NCBI RefSeq assembly: GCF_011751885.2
Contig: NZ_CP061771.1
Coordinates: 2,356,001 to 2,420,000, forward strand
Length of the DNA: 64,000 nucleotides
Direction: 5' to 3'
From: Salinibacterium sp. ZJ450
Lineage (GTDB): Bacteria > Actinomycetota > Actinomycetes > Actinomycetales > Microbacteriaceae
The notes under the pieces are model-generated. The model made no database searches. It worked only from the letters and a program-made list of their open reading frames with translations, and was not told the origin of the DNA. The stretch's first letter is position 1; each line of letters starts with the position of its first letter. The position numbers and the translations under genes are program-made. This document shows, in pieces, positions 42,690 to 54,783 of this stretch.

Positions 42690-43097
42690 ATGAGCAGCAC
42701 GGGAGCACAATTGTCGATAACCACCAAAGAAACTCGGCTGGTCTTCGATGGCGATTGTGCCTTCTGCACTCTTTGGGTGAATCGGCTTCAGGAAATTCTG
42801 CCTATTTTTCCGGATGCAGTGCCCTGGCAGTGGACGGATCTCGAGGCTCTGGCCCTCACTGCCGACGACGTGGAACGCTTTGCCTGGGTGGTGACACCCG
42901 CACACCAGTACGCGGGGCATCTTGCGTTCTCTGCCCTGCTTCGGATGCAGCCGCGGTGGTGGCTGCGACTGTTGGGCTGGCTGATCGCCACTCCCCCGTA
43001 CTCCTGGGTCGCGGCATCCGGATACGCATTCATCGCGAAGAACCGGCACAGACTTCCGGGCGGTACGCCGGCCTGTCAAATGCCGGTCGCGCGTTAA
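42690..43097 (+). CDS. DCC family thiol-disulfide oxidoreductase-like protein (DUF393)
   Basis: 135-residue member of the DCC (DUF393) family. The family motif FDGDCAFC is near residue 20, with a CxxC-like pair (C22, C25); HQYAGHLAFSALLR and a C-terminal IAKNRHRLPGG also fit. The role is believed to be thiol-disulfide exchange by analogy with thioredoxin-like folds, but the substrate is unknown. ATG 42690 has GGGG at 11 bases; ATG 42681 is too close to it. It is divergent from the SBP gene and followed by the CPBP protease after 10 bases. Confidence 0.8.
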   Translation: MSSTGAQLSITTKETRLVFDGDCAFCTLWVNRLQEILPIFPDAVPWQWTDLEALALTADDVERFAWVVTPAHQYAGHLAFSALLRMQPRWWLRLLGWLIATPPYSWVAASGYAFIAKNRHRLPGGTPACQMPVAR

Positions 43098-43107
43098 GTT
43101 AGTGGGC

Positions 43108-43920
43108 ATGACACGGCGCACACGCACGGCTGACGGCTTTCCCGATCGGGCGGGCTTCGGCGGATCCCGTCGCCGGCTCGGCGTCGAGATCGCCATCGTG
43201 CTGCTGCTGTCGATCGGGGCATCCGCCGTCTACTCGGTCGTGTCGATCGCGTACCGGCTGACCCGCACCGAGCCGCTCTCGGAGCAGACGGCCACCATCA
43301 ACCGTCCGCTGAGCGACCTTGAGGTGTTCGACTTCATCTACCAGGTGCTCGGCGTGTTCTTCGACCTGGTTCCGGTGGCCCTCGTGGTGTTCCTGCTCTG
43401 GCAGCCGAGCCGGCCGCGGCTGGGCCGGTTGGGGATCGATCTCACCCGCCCGGGACGGGACGCGCTCGGTGGGGTCGGGCTGGCGCTGATCATCGGGATT
43501 CCCGGGCTCGGCGTGTATCTCGGCGGGAAGGCGCTCGGCTGGACGACGACGGTGATTCCCACCGCGCTCGACACCTACTGGTGGACGGTGCCGGTGCTGT
43601 TCCTCGCGGCGCTGCGGGCCGGCATCACCGAAGAGGTGATCGCGGTCGGCTACCTGTTCGCGCGGTTGCGTGACCTCGGCTGGGGCACATGGCAGATCAT
43701 CCTGGCGAGCGCGGCCCTGCGCGGCACCTACCACCTGTATCAGGGCTTCGGCCCGTTCATCGGCAACTTCGCGATGGGTCTGCTGTTCGGCTGGCTCTAC
43801 CACCGCACGGGGCGGCTGCTTCCGCTGGTGATCGCGCACGTGCTGCTGGATGCCGCGATCTTCATCGGCTACCCGTGGGCGGCGGCCACCTTCCCCGACC
43901 TGTTCGGCCTGCCGGGCTGA
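43108..43920 (+). CDS. CPBP family intramembrane metalloprotease
   Basis: 270-residue membrane protein of the CAAX protease/bacteriocin-processing (CPBP, Abi) family with about seven helices. Motif 1 GITEEVIAVGYLFARL holds the catalytic EE, motif 2 is LRGTYHLYQGFGPFIGNF (His) and motif 3 HVLLDAAIF (His, Asp). Such proteins cleave membrane-embedded peptides or take part in self-immunity; no bacteriocin gene is adjacent. ATG 43108 is used; GTG 43102 two codons earlier is possible. Likely co-transcribed with the DCC gene. Confidence 0.88.
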   Translation: MTRRTRTADGFPDRAGFGGSRRRLGVEIAIVLLLSIGASAVYSVVSIAYRLTRTEPLSEQTATINRPLSDLEVFDFIYQVLGVFFDLVPVALVVFLLWQPSRPRLGRLGIDLTRPGRDALGGVGLALIIGIPGLGVYLGGKALGWTTTVIPTALDTYWWTVPVLFLAALRAGITEEVIAVGYLFARLRDLGWGTWQIILASAALRGTYHLYQGFGPFIGNFAMGLLFGWLYHRTGRLLPLVIAHVLLDAAIFIGYPWAAATFPDLFGLPG

Positions 43921-44015
43921 TCCGCTGGGCGCGCCACTCCGCTGGTTGAGGCGCGGCGCGAGCGTGCGAGCCCCGCGGGCTATTAGGTGGTTTCTGCTCG
44001 GACGGAGATCGGCCG

Positions 44016-44053
44016 CTCGGGAGGACGTTTTCTGGCGAAATCATCCTCCCGAG
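44016..44053. terminator. Hairpin in the CPBP-gcvP spacer
   Basis: CTCGGGAGGA (44016-44025) and TCCTCCCGAG (44044-44053) are perfectly complementary with an 18-base loop containing GTTTTC. A candidate terminator for the CPBP gene, 96 bases past its stop. Confidence 0.6.
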
Positions 44054-44107
44054 CTCGCTCTTGCCGCCCGAGCGTTCACGGACCACTGATTCTGCGGCAC
44101 GGCCATG

Positions 44108-44138
44108 GGCGGCCTCCTCAACCAACGGGGAGGCCGCC
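44108..44138. terminator. Hairpin terminator of gcv operon
   Basis: GGCGGCCTCC and GGAGGCCGCC form a perfect 10-bp stem around an 11-base loop, 13 bases beyond the gcvP stop on the minus strand. No clear T-run. Confidence 0.65.
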
Positions 44139-44150
44139 ACGCGGGGCGGC

Positions 44151-47087
<2,937 letters not shown>

Positions 47088-47090
47088 CGA

Positions 47091-47471
47091 TTACGCCTCC
47101 AGCGCGGTGTACTGGTCGCGGGTGAGGAACCCGCCGTTCTCGAACACGCTGGGGTCGTCGACGCGCAGCTTGAACAGCCAGGCGCTGAACGCATCGCCGT
47201 TGAGCAGCTCGGGGGTGTCGATGACGGCGTCGTTGCGCTCCACGACCTCGCCGTTGGCGGGCGCGTACACCTCGCCGACCGACTTCGTCGACTCGACTTC
47301 ACAGACCACGGTGCCGGCCTGCACTGTGGCGCCCACCTCTGGCAGTTCGACGAACACGACGTCGCCGAGCTGACCGGCGGCGTAATCAGTGATGCCGACG
47401 GTGACGACATCTCCCTCGACGAGCAACCACTCGTGCTGATCGGTGTATTTGAGGGCGGTGAGGTCGGTCAT
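47091..47471 (-). CDS. gcvH: Glycine cleavage system H protein
   Basis: 126-residue lipoyl carrier of the glycine cleavage system. The lipoylation site is K63 in EVESTKSVGEVYAPANGEV, and the N-terminal YTDQHEWL and the central GDVVFVELPEVGATV are family signatures. Its ATG overlaps the last base of gcvT, and gcvP follows after 3 bases. Lipoate attachment enzymes are not in the window. Confidence 0.97.
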   Translation of the reverse strand: MTDLTALKYTDQHEWLLVEGDVVTVGITDYAAGQLGDVVFVELPEVGATVQAGTVVCEVESTKSVGEVYAPANGEVVERNDAVIDTPELLNGDAFSAWLFKLRVDDPSVFENGGFLTRDQYTALEA

Positions 47472-48601
47472 CAGGAGGCCTTTCGGTTGTAAAACGGCAG
47501 AGGGGTGACGGTGGCGGGGATGCGGCTGCCGCGCACGTCAATGAACAGTTCGGTTCCGGGGGCGGCCACCACCGGGTCGACATAGGCCAACGCGATCGGA
47601 TGTCCCAGCGTCGGGGAGAGAGCGCCGGAGGTGATGCGACCCACGGGCTCCTCGTCGGTGCCGTAGAGCGCGTAGCCCTCGCGGCCGGCCCGGCGGCCCT
47701 CGGCGGTGAGGCCGACGAGCACCCGGGCGCCGTCCGGCGCTCCCGCTGCGATGGCGTCCTGGCCGACGAATCCGCCGGGCTTGTTCTGGTGCACGACACG
47801 GCCGAGGCCGGCCTGCACCGGCAGGATGTCGCGGCCGAGCTCGTGCCCGTACAGTGGCATGCCCGCCTCGAGCCGCAGCGTGTCGCGGGCCGCGAGGCCG
47901 GCGGGAACGAGACCCGATCCGGCGCCGACTTCGGCGATCGCGGTCCATAGGGCGGGAGCCGCCTCGGGCGACACATACAGTTCGAAGCCGTCTTCGCCGG
48001 TGTATCCGGTGCGGGCGATGAGCAGCTCGTGGTCGGCCCAGCGGGCGGGGGTGCTCCAGTAGTACTTGAGGTCGGCGAGCGGGGTGGTGAGGCCGTCGAG
48101 CTGCGGGGTGAGCTGCTCCAGGATCTCCTGCGCCTTCGGACCCTGCACCGCGATCAGAGCGACGTCGTCGCTCTCGTCGTACACCTCGCAGTCGAATTCG
48201 GCGGCGCGCTGGACGAGTTCGGCCGCGACATCCGCTCGATTTCCGGCGTTCGCGACCACCAGGAATCGGTCGTAGCCGGTGCGGTAGACGATGAGGTCGT
48301 CGATGATGCCGCCCTCGGGGGCGAGCAGCAGGCTGTACTTGGCCTGGTTCATGGCGATAGTCGACAGTCGCCCGGCGAGGGCGTAGTCCAGCGCGGCGCC
48401 GGCCTCGGGGCCGAGCACGACGATTTCGCCCATGTGCGAGATGTCGAACAGTCCGGCGGCGTCACGCACAGCGTGGTGCTCGGTGAGGTCGGAACTGTAG
48501 CGGACCGGCATCTGCCAGCCGCCGAAGTCGGTGAAAGTTGCGCCAGCCGCGACATGGATGTCGTGGAGCGGGGAATTTCGAATCGTCACGGAGTTCTCCA
48601 A
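47471..48601 (-). CDS. gcvT: Aminomethyltransferase, glycine cleavage T-protein
   Basis: 376-residue T-protein transferring the methylene group from aminomethyl-GcvH to tetrahydrofolate. Folate-binding fold motifs include GAALDYALAG, MNQAKYSLLLAPEGGIIDDLIVYR, ARTGYTGEDGFELYV and EAGMPLYGHEL, followed by GGFVGQDAI and VGRITSGALSPTLG in the C-terminal barrel. ATG at 48601 is preceded by the riboswitch; the start sits about 20 bases after the aptamer. It is the first gene of gcvTHP. Confidence 0.95.
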   Translation of the reverse strand: MENSVTIRNSPLHDIHVAAGATFTDFGGWQMPVRYSSDLTEHHAVRDAAGLFDISHMGEIVVLGPEAGAALDYALAGRLSTIAMNQAKYSLLLAPEGGIIDDLIVYRTGYDRFLVVANAGNRADVAAELVQRAAEFDCEVYDESDDVALIAVQGPKAQEILEQLTPQLDGLTTPLADLKYYWSTPARWADHELLIARTGYTGEDGFELYVSPEAAPALWTAIAEVGAGSGLVPAGLAARDTLRLEAGMPLYGHELGRDILPVQAGLGRVVHQNKPGGFVGQDAIAAGAPDGARVLVGLTAEGRRAGREGYALYGTDEEPVGRITSGALSPTLGHPIALAYVDPVVAAPGTELFIDVRGSRIPATVTPLPFYNRKAS

Positions 48602-48622
48602 TGGTCGCTGAAAAGCGCGGGA

Positions 48623-48799
48623 ACTCCCCCTCTGTCATTGGCCTGAGAGTTTCATCGCGCGTGGCGACTTTCACCGTGGGCGCAAATTGCGTCGCAATTC
48701 GCTTTTCAGAGTGGCCAGTCGATGCGGTACAACTACCTGAGAGATTGGCGGGGAGGCTTGCTCCTTCGGTGCTCTCCTGTGATCGGAGAGCTCTCCCGC
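48623..48799 (-). promoter_or_regulatory. Tandem glycine riboswitch upstream of gcvT
   Basis: Read on the minus strand, a first aptamer starts GCGGGAGAGCTC, includes CACCGAAGGAGCAA and ends CCGCCAATCTCTCAGGTA (about 48722-48799). A second follows (about 48623-48721), with GCGCGATGAAACTCTCAGGCCAATGACAGAG. Both carry the glycine aptamer hallmark CTCTCAGG. In the family, the two aptamers bind glycine and turn on the cleavage operon when glycine is plentiful, so this is a likely on-switch. An expression platform is not clear in the short space before gcvT, leaving the mode (transcription or translation) open. Confidence 0.92.
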
Positions 48800-48937
48800 A
48801 TCGCGTTGCGGCCCAGTATGTGATTGTGCCCCCAGCATAGCAACCGGCACGGTCGCTCGCGGCCGGTTCACGGTCGCTCGCGGCGCGGTTCGCGGTGTCC
48901 TCGCCGCGCACTCGGGGTGCGGCACTAACATCACCTC

Positions 48938-49702
48938 ATGGCATCCGGCACCACGCAGACCCGAGGCACCCTCGCCTCCTGGAACGACGAGCGTGGGTTC
49001 GGTTTCATCACGCCGGAGGACGGAAGCGCCGCGATCTTCGTGCACGCCACCGCGTTCGCGTCTCGTGCGGAGCGACCCCGCACCGGTGAATCGCTGCGCT
49101 TCGTGGTGGAGTCCGGCGCCGATGGCAAGCGGCGCGCGTCGCGGGTGGTGCGCGCCGGCGGGGCCGGCAGTGGGGCTGGCAGTGGGGCTGGCCACACAGC
49201 ATCGGCGCCCGCGGCAGCCGGTCCGCGTGCGGCAACCGGCAGGGCACACTCCACCTCCGGCCGGCCGAGCCGGCCCGGCCATCCCAGCGCCTCGACTCCG
49301 GCCGGGCGTCGCGGCCGCGGTCCGGTGAATGTCATCGCGCTGTCGGCGATCGCGGCGTTCGCGGTGCTGTACTTCGTGACCGATGTGCTCTGGTCGGTGC
49401 CGTGGTGGTTCGCGGCGGTCTATCTGATCGCGAGTGTGCTCAGCGTCGTCGTCTATGCGGCGGACAAGTCGGCGGCGACCGCCGGCAACTGGCGGATCTC
49501 CGAGAGCACCCTGCTCTCGATCGGCCTGCTCGGCGGCTGGCCCGGTGCGATCATCGCCCAGCAGTTGCTGCGCCACAAGACCAAGAAGGCCTCGTTCCGG
49601 TTGGCGTTCTGGGGGACGGTGATGCTGAACGTGGTGGCGTTCGTGTTGCTGGCGTCGCCGCTGACGCCGCCGCTCTCGGCGGTGCCCGCCTTGTTCGGGT
49701 AG
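48938..49702 (+). CDS. Cold-shock domain - DUF1294 membrane fusion protein
   Basis: 254-residue protein. Residues ~8-70 are a cold-shock (OB) domain with RNA-binding RNP1 ERGFGFIT and RNP2-like IFVHATAF. A low-complexity Gly/Ala/Ser linker with a repeated G-S-G-A unit covers ~73-128. The rest is the DUF1294 domain: two membrane helices, then SVVVYAADKSAATAGNWRISESTLL, the family's conserved motif, LLGGWPGAIIAQQLLRHKTKKASF and a last helix. The combination occurs in many bacteria but its purpose is unknown. ATG 48938. Confidence 0.88.
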   Translation: MASGTTQTRGTLASWNDERGFGFITPEDGSAAIFVHATAFASRAERPRTGESLRFVVESGADGKRRASRVVRAGGAGSGAGSGAGHTASAPAAAGPRAATGRAHSTSGRPSRPGHPSASTPAGRRGRGPVNVIALSAIAAFAVLYFVTDVLWSVPWWFAAVYLIASVLSVVVYAADKSAATAGNWRISESTLLSIGLLGGWPGAIIAQQLLRHKTKKASFRLAFWGTVMLNVVAFVLLASPLTPPLSAVPALFG

Positions 49703-49708
49703 GTGGCG

Positions 49709-49855
49709 CTACTGGTCGTCGTCGCGGTGATTGCGGAAGTAGCGCACCGCCTGCCAGATCAGGACGACGAAGCCAGTGATGGCCGCCAGGCCGAACAGGA
49801 TGTTGATCCAGGGCGGCGTACCGGGGGGTACGGGAATCGGGTACAGGGGCAACAT
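49709..49855 (-). CDS. Small single-helix membrane protein, unknown
   Basis: 48-residue protein: short proline-rich N-terminus MLPLYPIPVPPGTPPW, one transmembrane helix (INILFGLAAITGFVVLIWQAV) and a charged tail RYFRNHRDDDQ. ATG 49855 has GGTGG upstream; the frame to 49912 overlaps the Lrp start region. Convergent with the CSD-DUF1294 gene and divergent from the Lrp gene. No function can be assigned. Confidence 0.6.
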   Translation of the reverse strand: MLPLYPIPVPPGTPPWINILFGLAAITGFVVLIWQAVRYFRNHRDDDQ

Positions 49856-49904
49856 GGTTCCACCCTGCCATCCGCGGGCGCATACTCGGCCGTAAACTCC
49901 CCGC

Positions 49905-50342
49905 ATGGACAACCTTGATCACCGGATCATCGACCACCTCCGCCGAAACGCGCGGGCCAATTACGGCGACATCGGTGATGACATCGGGCTGTCGGCATCC
50001 GCGGTGAAACGGCGCGTTGACCGGCTCGTCGCCGACCGGGTGATCCGCGGGTTCACGGTGCAGGTCGACCCCGAGGTGGACGGGCTCGGCACCGAGGCGT
50101 ACGTCGAGGTGTTCTGCCGTGGCACGGTGGCGCCCGGCGAGCTCAAGCGCATCCTGTTGAACGTGCCGGAGGTAGTGGAGGCCAGCACCGTGAGCGGCAG
50201 CGCGGATGCGATGATGCGGCTGCGCAGCCGTGACATCGCCGGGCTGGAGACGGCCCTGGAACGGGTGCGCGACCTGCCGCACGTCGACCACACCCGGAGT
50301 TCGATCGTGCTGTCGAAGCTGATCGAGCGCAACCGGGACTGA
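49905..50342 (+). CDS. Lrp/AsnC family transcriptional regulator
   Basis: 145-residue regulator: N-terminal winged HTH with LDHRIIDHLRRNARANYGDIGDDIGLSASAVKRRVDRLVADRVIRGF, then the RAM/ligand-binding domain (TEAYVEVFCRGTVAPGELKRILLNVPEVVEASTVSGSADAMMRLRS). In the family the effector is often an amino acid. ATG 49905. The nearby glycine cleavage operon is about 1.3 kb away on the other strand and already has a riboswitch, so a link is only a guess. The LysR-like gene starts 66 bases downstream. Confidence 0.9.
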   Translation: MDNLDHRIIDHLRRNARANYGDIGDDIGLSASAVKRRVDRLVADRVIRGFTVQVDPEVDGLGTEAYVEVFCRGTVAPGELKRILLNVPEVVEASTVSGSADAMMRLRSRDIAGLETALERVRDLPHVDHTRSSIVLSKLIERNRD

Positions 50343-50408
50343 CCGGTACAGTCTGGCGGCTACCCTGAGAACTCGACCGCGAGGGACGCGGTTGCAGAAA
50401 GGCTGACT

Positions 50409-50756
50409 GTGGAACTCACCGACCTGCGGCGTTTCACGGTGGTCGCCGAGCAGTCCAGCTTCGCCCAAGCGGCGCAGGCGCTGCAGCTGCCACCCTCGAC
50501 GCTCGGCGCATCCATCGCGAAGCTGGAGCGCGAAGTCGGCGCGCCGCTGTTCGACCGCGAGGGCGGAACACTGCGACTGACGGATGACGGGACCGCGCTG
50601 CTCGCGACGGCGAAACGCCGTCTGGCTGCGGCGTCGGGGCGCGGCAAGGCCGACCCGGTGAACACCGGCGGCAAGGCGAAGGCGTCCAAGGGCAAGGGGC
50701 GTGCGCCCGAGGTCAAGGGACAACCCAAACCGGGCAAGCGCCGCCAGTCACGGTAG
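50409..50756 (+). CDS. One-domain LysR-type HTH protein with a basic tail
   Basis: 115-residue protein: residues 1-62 match the LysR N-terminal helix-turn-helix (ELTDLRRFTVVAEQSSFAQAAQALQLPPSTLGASIAKLEREVGAPLFDR), then a wing RLTDDG, but the effector-binding domain (usually ~200 residues) is wholly absent. Instead there is a Lys/Gly-rich tail from about residue 75 (GKAKASKGKGRAPEVKGQPKPGKRRQSR). GTG start with GAAAGG at 9 bases. It does not look like a recent truncation: no remnant follows the stop. It may bind DNA as a small nucleoid-like or partner protein. Confidence 0.8.
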   Translation: MELTDLRRFTVVAEQSSFAQAAQALQLPPSTLGASIAKLEREVGAPLFDREGGTLRLTDDGTALLATAKRRLAAASGRGKADPVNTGGKAKASKGKGRAPEVKGQPKPGKRRQSR

Positions 50757-50773
50757 GGCTGCAGCCGCTAGCG

Positions 50774-52429
<1,656 letters not shown>

Positions 52430-52457
52430 CCCACAACTTTAGGCAGTTCGCGTGGGG

Positions 52458-52988
52458 TCAGGTGCCCGCCGGCGGGTTCAGCAGCAGCTCGATCCGCTCG
52501 TCGAGGTAGCCGGCGAGGGGCACCGCCGCGTCGGCGGTGGTGGGGTTCCAGCGCACCACCGGCGTGTCTCCGCGGAGGAACAGCGGGCCGTCCGAGGCGC
52601 GCAGGATCGCGGCATCCAGCTCGATGGGTTCCGCATCGAAGTTCACCGTCTCGCCGCGAGCGAATTTGCCCTTGTACGCGGCGGCGCGGTAGCTGCGCCG
52701 GTTCTCGGCCGACACGGACTGGTACCCGGGATGCCCCGGCGCAACCGCGCGAGTGGTCGAGCCGACCCGGTAGAGCGTTCCGTCGTGGCCGAGCAGGAAC
52801 ACGCCGAGCCGCCAGACCCGTCCGAGCGGCTTCATGACGGCGTCTTTGGTGAACAGCAACACCCGCTTCGGCGGCACAAACTCGGCGAGCGCCTCGTCGT
52901 GCGCGTTGGCCGCGGCGAGCCGGTCGACGGCGCCGGCGATCAGGGCACGGATGTCGCGGACGATCCGGTCGTCAGGTACGTCAGCCAC
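52458..52988 (-). CDS. Conserved hypothetical protein
   Basis: 176-residue soluble protein. N-terminal helix-rich part (DRIVRDIRALIAGAVDRLAAANAHDEA), then beta-rich segments VPPKRVLLFTKDAVMKPLGRVWRLGVFLLGHDGTLYRVGS and YRAAAYKGKFARGETVNFDAEPIELD. I recognise no domain. It resembles, from memory, proteins in related actinobacteria with inconsistent annotations. ATG 52988. It lies upstream of the ABC-F gene (28 bases) on the same strand and may be co-transcribed with it. Confidence 0.6.
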   Translation of the reverse strand: MADVPDDRIVRDIRALIAGAVDRLAAANAHDEALAEFVPPKRVLLFTKDAVMKPLGRVWRLGVFLLGHDGTLYRVGSTTRAVAPGHPGYQSVSAENRRSYRAAAYKGKFARGETVNFDAEPIELDAAILRASDGPLFLRGDTPVVRWNPTTADAAVPLAGYLDERIELLLNPPAGT

Positions 52989-53043
52989 ATCCGGAAGTCT
53001 AGGGCGGGCGCGTGTCGGGCCGTCGCGGCCGCAGCTGCCTTCT

Positions 53044-53104
53044 CGTGAGGTCTGGCAATTGGTGGCTCATTCGAATCGGGAAGAACCGAATGCCAGACCT
53101 CACG
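53044..53104. repeat. 61-bp palindromic element, copy 1
   Basis: Perfect 14-bp arms CGTGAGGTCTGGCA / TGCCAGACCTCACG with a 33-base core; inner ATTCG/CGAAT also pairs. Identical to copy 2 except one base. Confidence 0.9.
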
Positions 53105-53137
53105 CGGAAGGGCGTGTCCGCTCGGCAACTACCTTTT

Positions 53138-53198
53138 CGTGAGGTCTGGCAATTGGTGGCTCATTCGAGTCGGGAAGAACCGAATGCCAGACCTCACG
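53138..53198. repeat. 61-bp palindromic element, copy 2
   Basis: The same sequence as 53044-53104, 94 bases later, one A/G difference in the core. Nearly perfect conservation suggests recent duplication or selection. Confidence 0.9.
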
Positions 53199-53233
53199 CG
53201 CGGGGTGGGCCACAGCGCCGCGCAGGCCGGTGG

Positions 53234-53659
53234 TTAGCTCTGGTGGGTGACCGCCTCGCGGTCGGCCCGGCGCGCCAGCAGCCGCTCGGCAAGCAGCGCC
53301 CCGGCGACGCCCACGGCATACGCCAACAGGTCCAGCGGCGCGAACGTGGTTCCGAGTAGCAGCCGGGCCGGAGGGAACAGCACGGCCAGCGCGGCGGGCA
53401 GCCCGGTCAGCTGGCCCAGCTCGATCAGCGCACACAGTCCGTATGCGATGCCGGCCAGGGCGGCCGGCGGCATCCGCGGGGCCAGCAGCGCGACCACGAG
53501 ATAGGCCAGCACGGCGTAGAGCGCGTCGGCGGTGAAGTCCGCGGCGGCCCCGGCCAGGGTGAAGTGCACGAGCAACCCGGCCGCGGTCACGAGCACCCCG
53601 GCGAGCAGCGTACGCGGCCGCGAGCGCAGGACCGCGACATCCGGAGCACTGGTGTTCAT
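53234..53659 (-). CDS. DUF2809 membrane protein
   Basis: 141-residue integral membrane protein of the DUF2809 (YjgA-like) family with four helices: TLLAGVLVTAAGLLVHFTLAG, ALYAVLAYLVVALLAP, LAGIAYGLCALIELGQL and LDLLAYAVGVAGALLAERLL. Family signatures are the short cytoplasmic P-P-A turn and the E-L-G-Q helix. ATG 53659. It follows the PHP gene by 23 bases. No known function. Confidence 0.75.
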   Translation of the reverse strand: MNTSAPDVAVLRSRPRTLLAGVLVTAAGLLVHFTLAGAAADFTADALYAVLAYLVVALLAPRMPPAALAGIAYGLCALIELGQLTGLPAALAVLFPPARLLLGTTFAPLDLLAYAVGVAGALLAERLLARRADREAVTHQS

Positions 53660-53682
53660 CGTTTGAGGATAGCCAGCAGTGG

Positions 53683-54702
53683 TCAGCGGCCGGAGCGCGA
53701 CCATTCGAGCAGCCGTTCCAGCGGCCAGGTGGTGATGATGCGCTCGGGTGGAACCTGGTTGCGGGCGGCGCGCTCGGCGCCGTAGGCGAGGAAGTCGAGT
53801 TGGCCCGGCGCGTGCGCGTCGGTGTCGATGCTGAACAGGCAGCCGGCGTCGAGCGCTTCCCGGATCAGTTCGTCTGGCGGATCCTGCCGCTCCGGCCGGG
53901 AGTTGATCTCGACCGCGACCTGGTGCTCGGCGCAGGCGGCGAACACCGCCGCCGAGTCGAACTCCGAGGGCGGGCGGGTGCCGCGTGACCCGGTGACCAG
54001 CCGCCCGGTGCAGTGGCCGAGCACGGTGGTGTGCGGATTACGGATGCCCCGCAGCATCCGCTCGGTCATGGTGGCGCGGTCGGACCGCAGCTTCGAGTGC
54101 ACGCTGGCCACCACGATGTCGAGGCGGCCGAGCATCTCGGGCGTCTGGTCGAGCTCGCCGGTCTCAAGGATGTCGACCTCGATGCCTCGCAACAGGGTGA
54201 AGTCGTCGTGCTGGGCGTTGATCTCGGCGACGACCTCGAGTTGCTCGGTGAGCCGCTCGACGCTGAGCCCGTTGGCGATGGTGAGGTTCGGCGAGTGGTC
54301 GGTGAGGGCGAGGTACTCGCGCCCGAGGTTGCGCGCGGCGGCGACCATCAGCGGGATGGGTGAGCCGCCGTCTGACCACTCGCTGTGGCTGTGCAGGTCG
54401 CCGCGGAGGGCCGCCCGCAGCTCGGCCCCGCCCGCGGCCAGTGGCGCGGCGCCGCGTTCGCGCAGGTTCTCGAGGTAGTCGGGCACCTGACCGTCGACGG
54501 CCTGGCTGATCACCTCGAAGGTGCGCGCGCCGATCCCCTTCATCCGCTTCAGCCGGCCGTCGCGGGCCCGCGCGGCGAGGTCGTCCGCGTCGAGCGAGCC
54601 GATCGCGTCGGCGGCCTTGCGGAAGGCCTGCACTTTGAAGGTGGGCGCGAGTTCGCGTTCCAGCCAGAAGGCGATCTCGTTGAGCGCGTCGACGGGGTCC
54701 AT
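53683..54702 (-). CDS. PHP-domain protein with N-terminal HhH (PolX-like without polymerase)
   Basis: 339-residue protein. Residues ~1-90 form the helix-hairpin-helix/8-kDa-like part found in family X polymerases (FKVQAFRKAADAIGSL; RLKRMKGIGARTFEVI). From ~100 comes the PHP phosphoesterase domain: GDLHSHSEWSDG, LALTDHSPN, LLRGIEVDILE, VVASVHS, LGHCTGR, EINSRP, SIDTDAHAP, all nine metal-ligand blocks. The DNA polymerase palm is absent, so it resembles the PolX C-terminus plus an HhH module. A role in 3'-end processing of DNA is plausible. ATG 54702. Confidence 0.85.
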   Translation of the reverse strand: MDPVDALNEIAFWLERELAPTFKVQAFRKAADAIGSLDADDLAARARDGRLKRMKGIGARTFEVISQAVDGQVPDYLENLRERGAAPLAAGGAELRAALRGDLHSHSEWSDGGSPIPLMVAAARNLGREYLALTDHSPNLTIANGLSVERLTEQLEVVAEINAQHDDFTLLRGIEVDILETGELDQTPEMLGRLDIVVASVHSKLRSDRATMTERMLRGIRNPHTTVLGHCTGRLVTGSRGTRPPSEFDSAAVFAACAEHQVAVEINSRPERQDPPDELIREALDAGCLFSIDTDAHAPGQLDFLAYGAERAARNQVPPERIITTWPLERLLEWSRSGR

Positions 54703-54783
54703 GCACCCATCCTGCAGGGGCCGGGCGGCTGCGTCACGCGTCCGGGCTCGCGCGTTCGGCGATCCGGGTGGAACTGACGCGAC

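Noticed and set aside
43102-43920. CPBP protease as part of a bacteriocin or abortive infection system
   Set aside because: No bacteriocin-like or defence gene is adjacent; the family is widespread with many roles.
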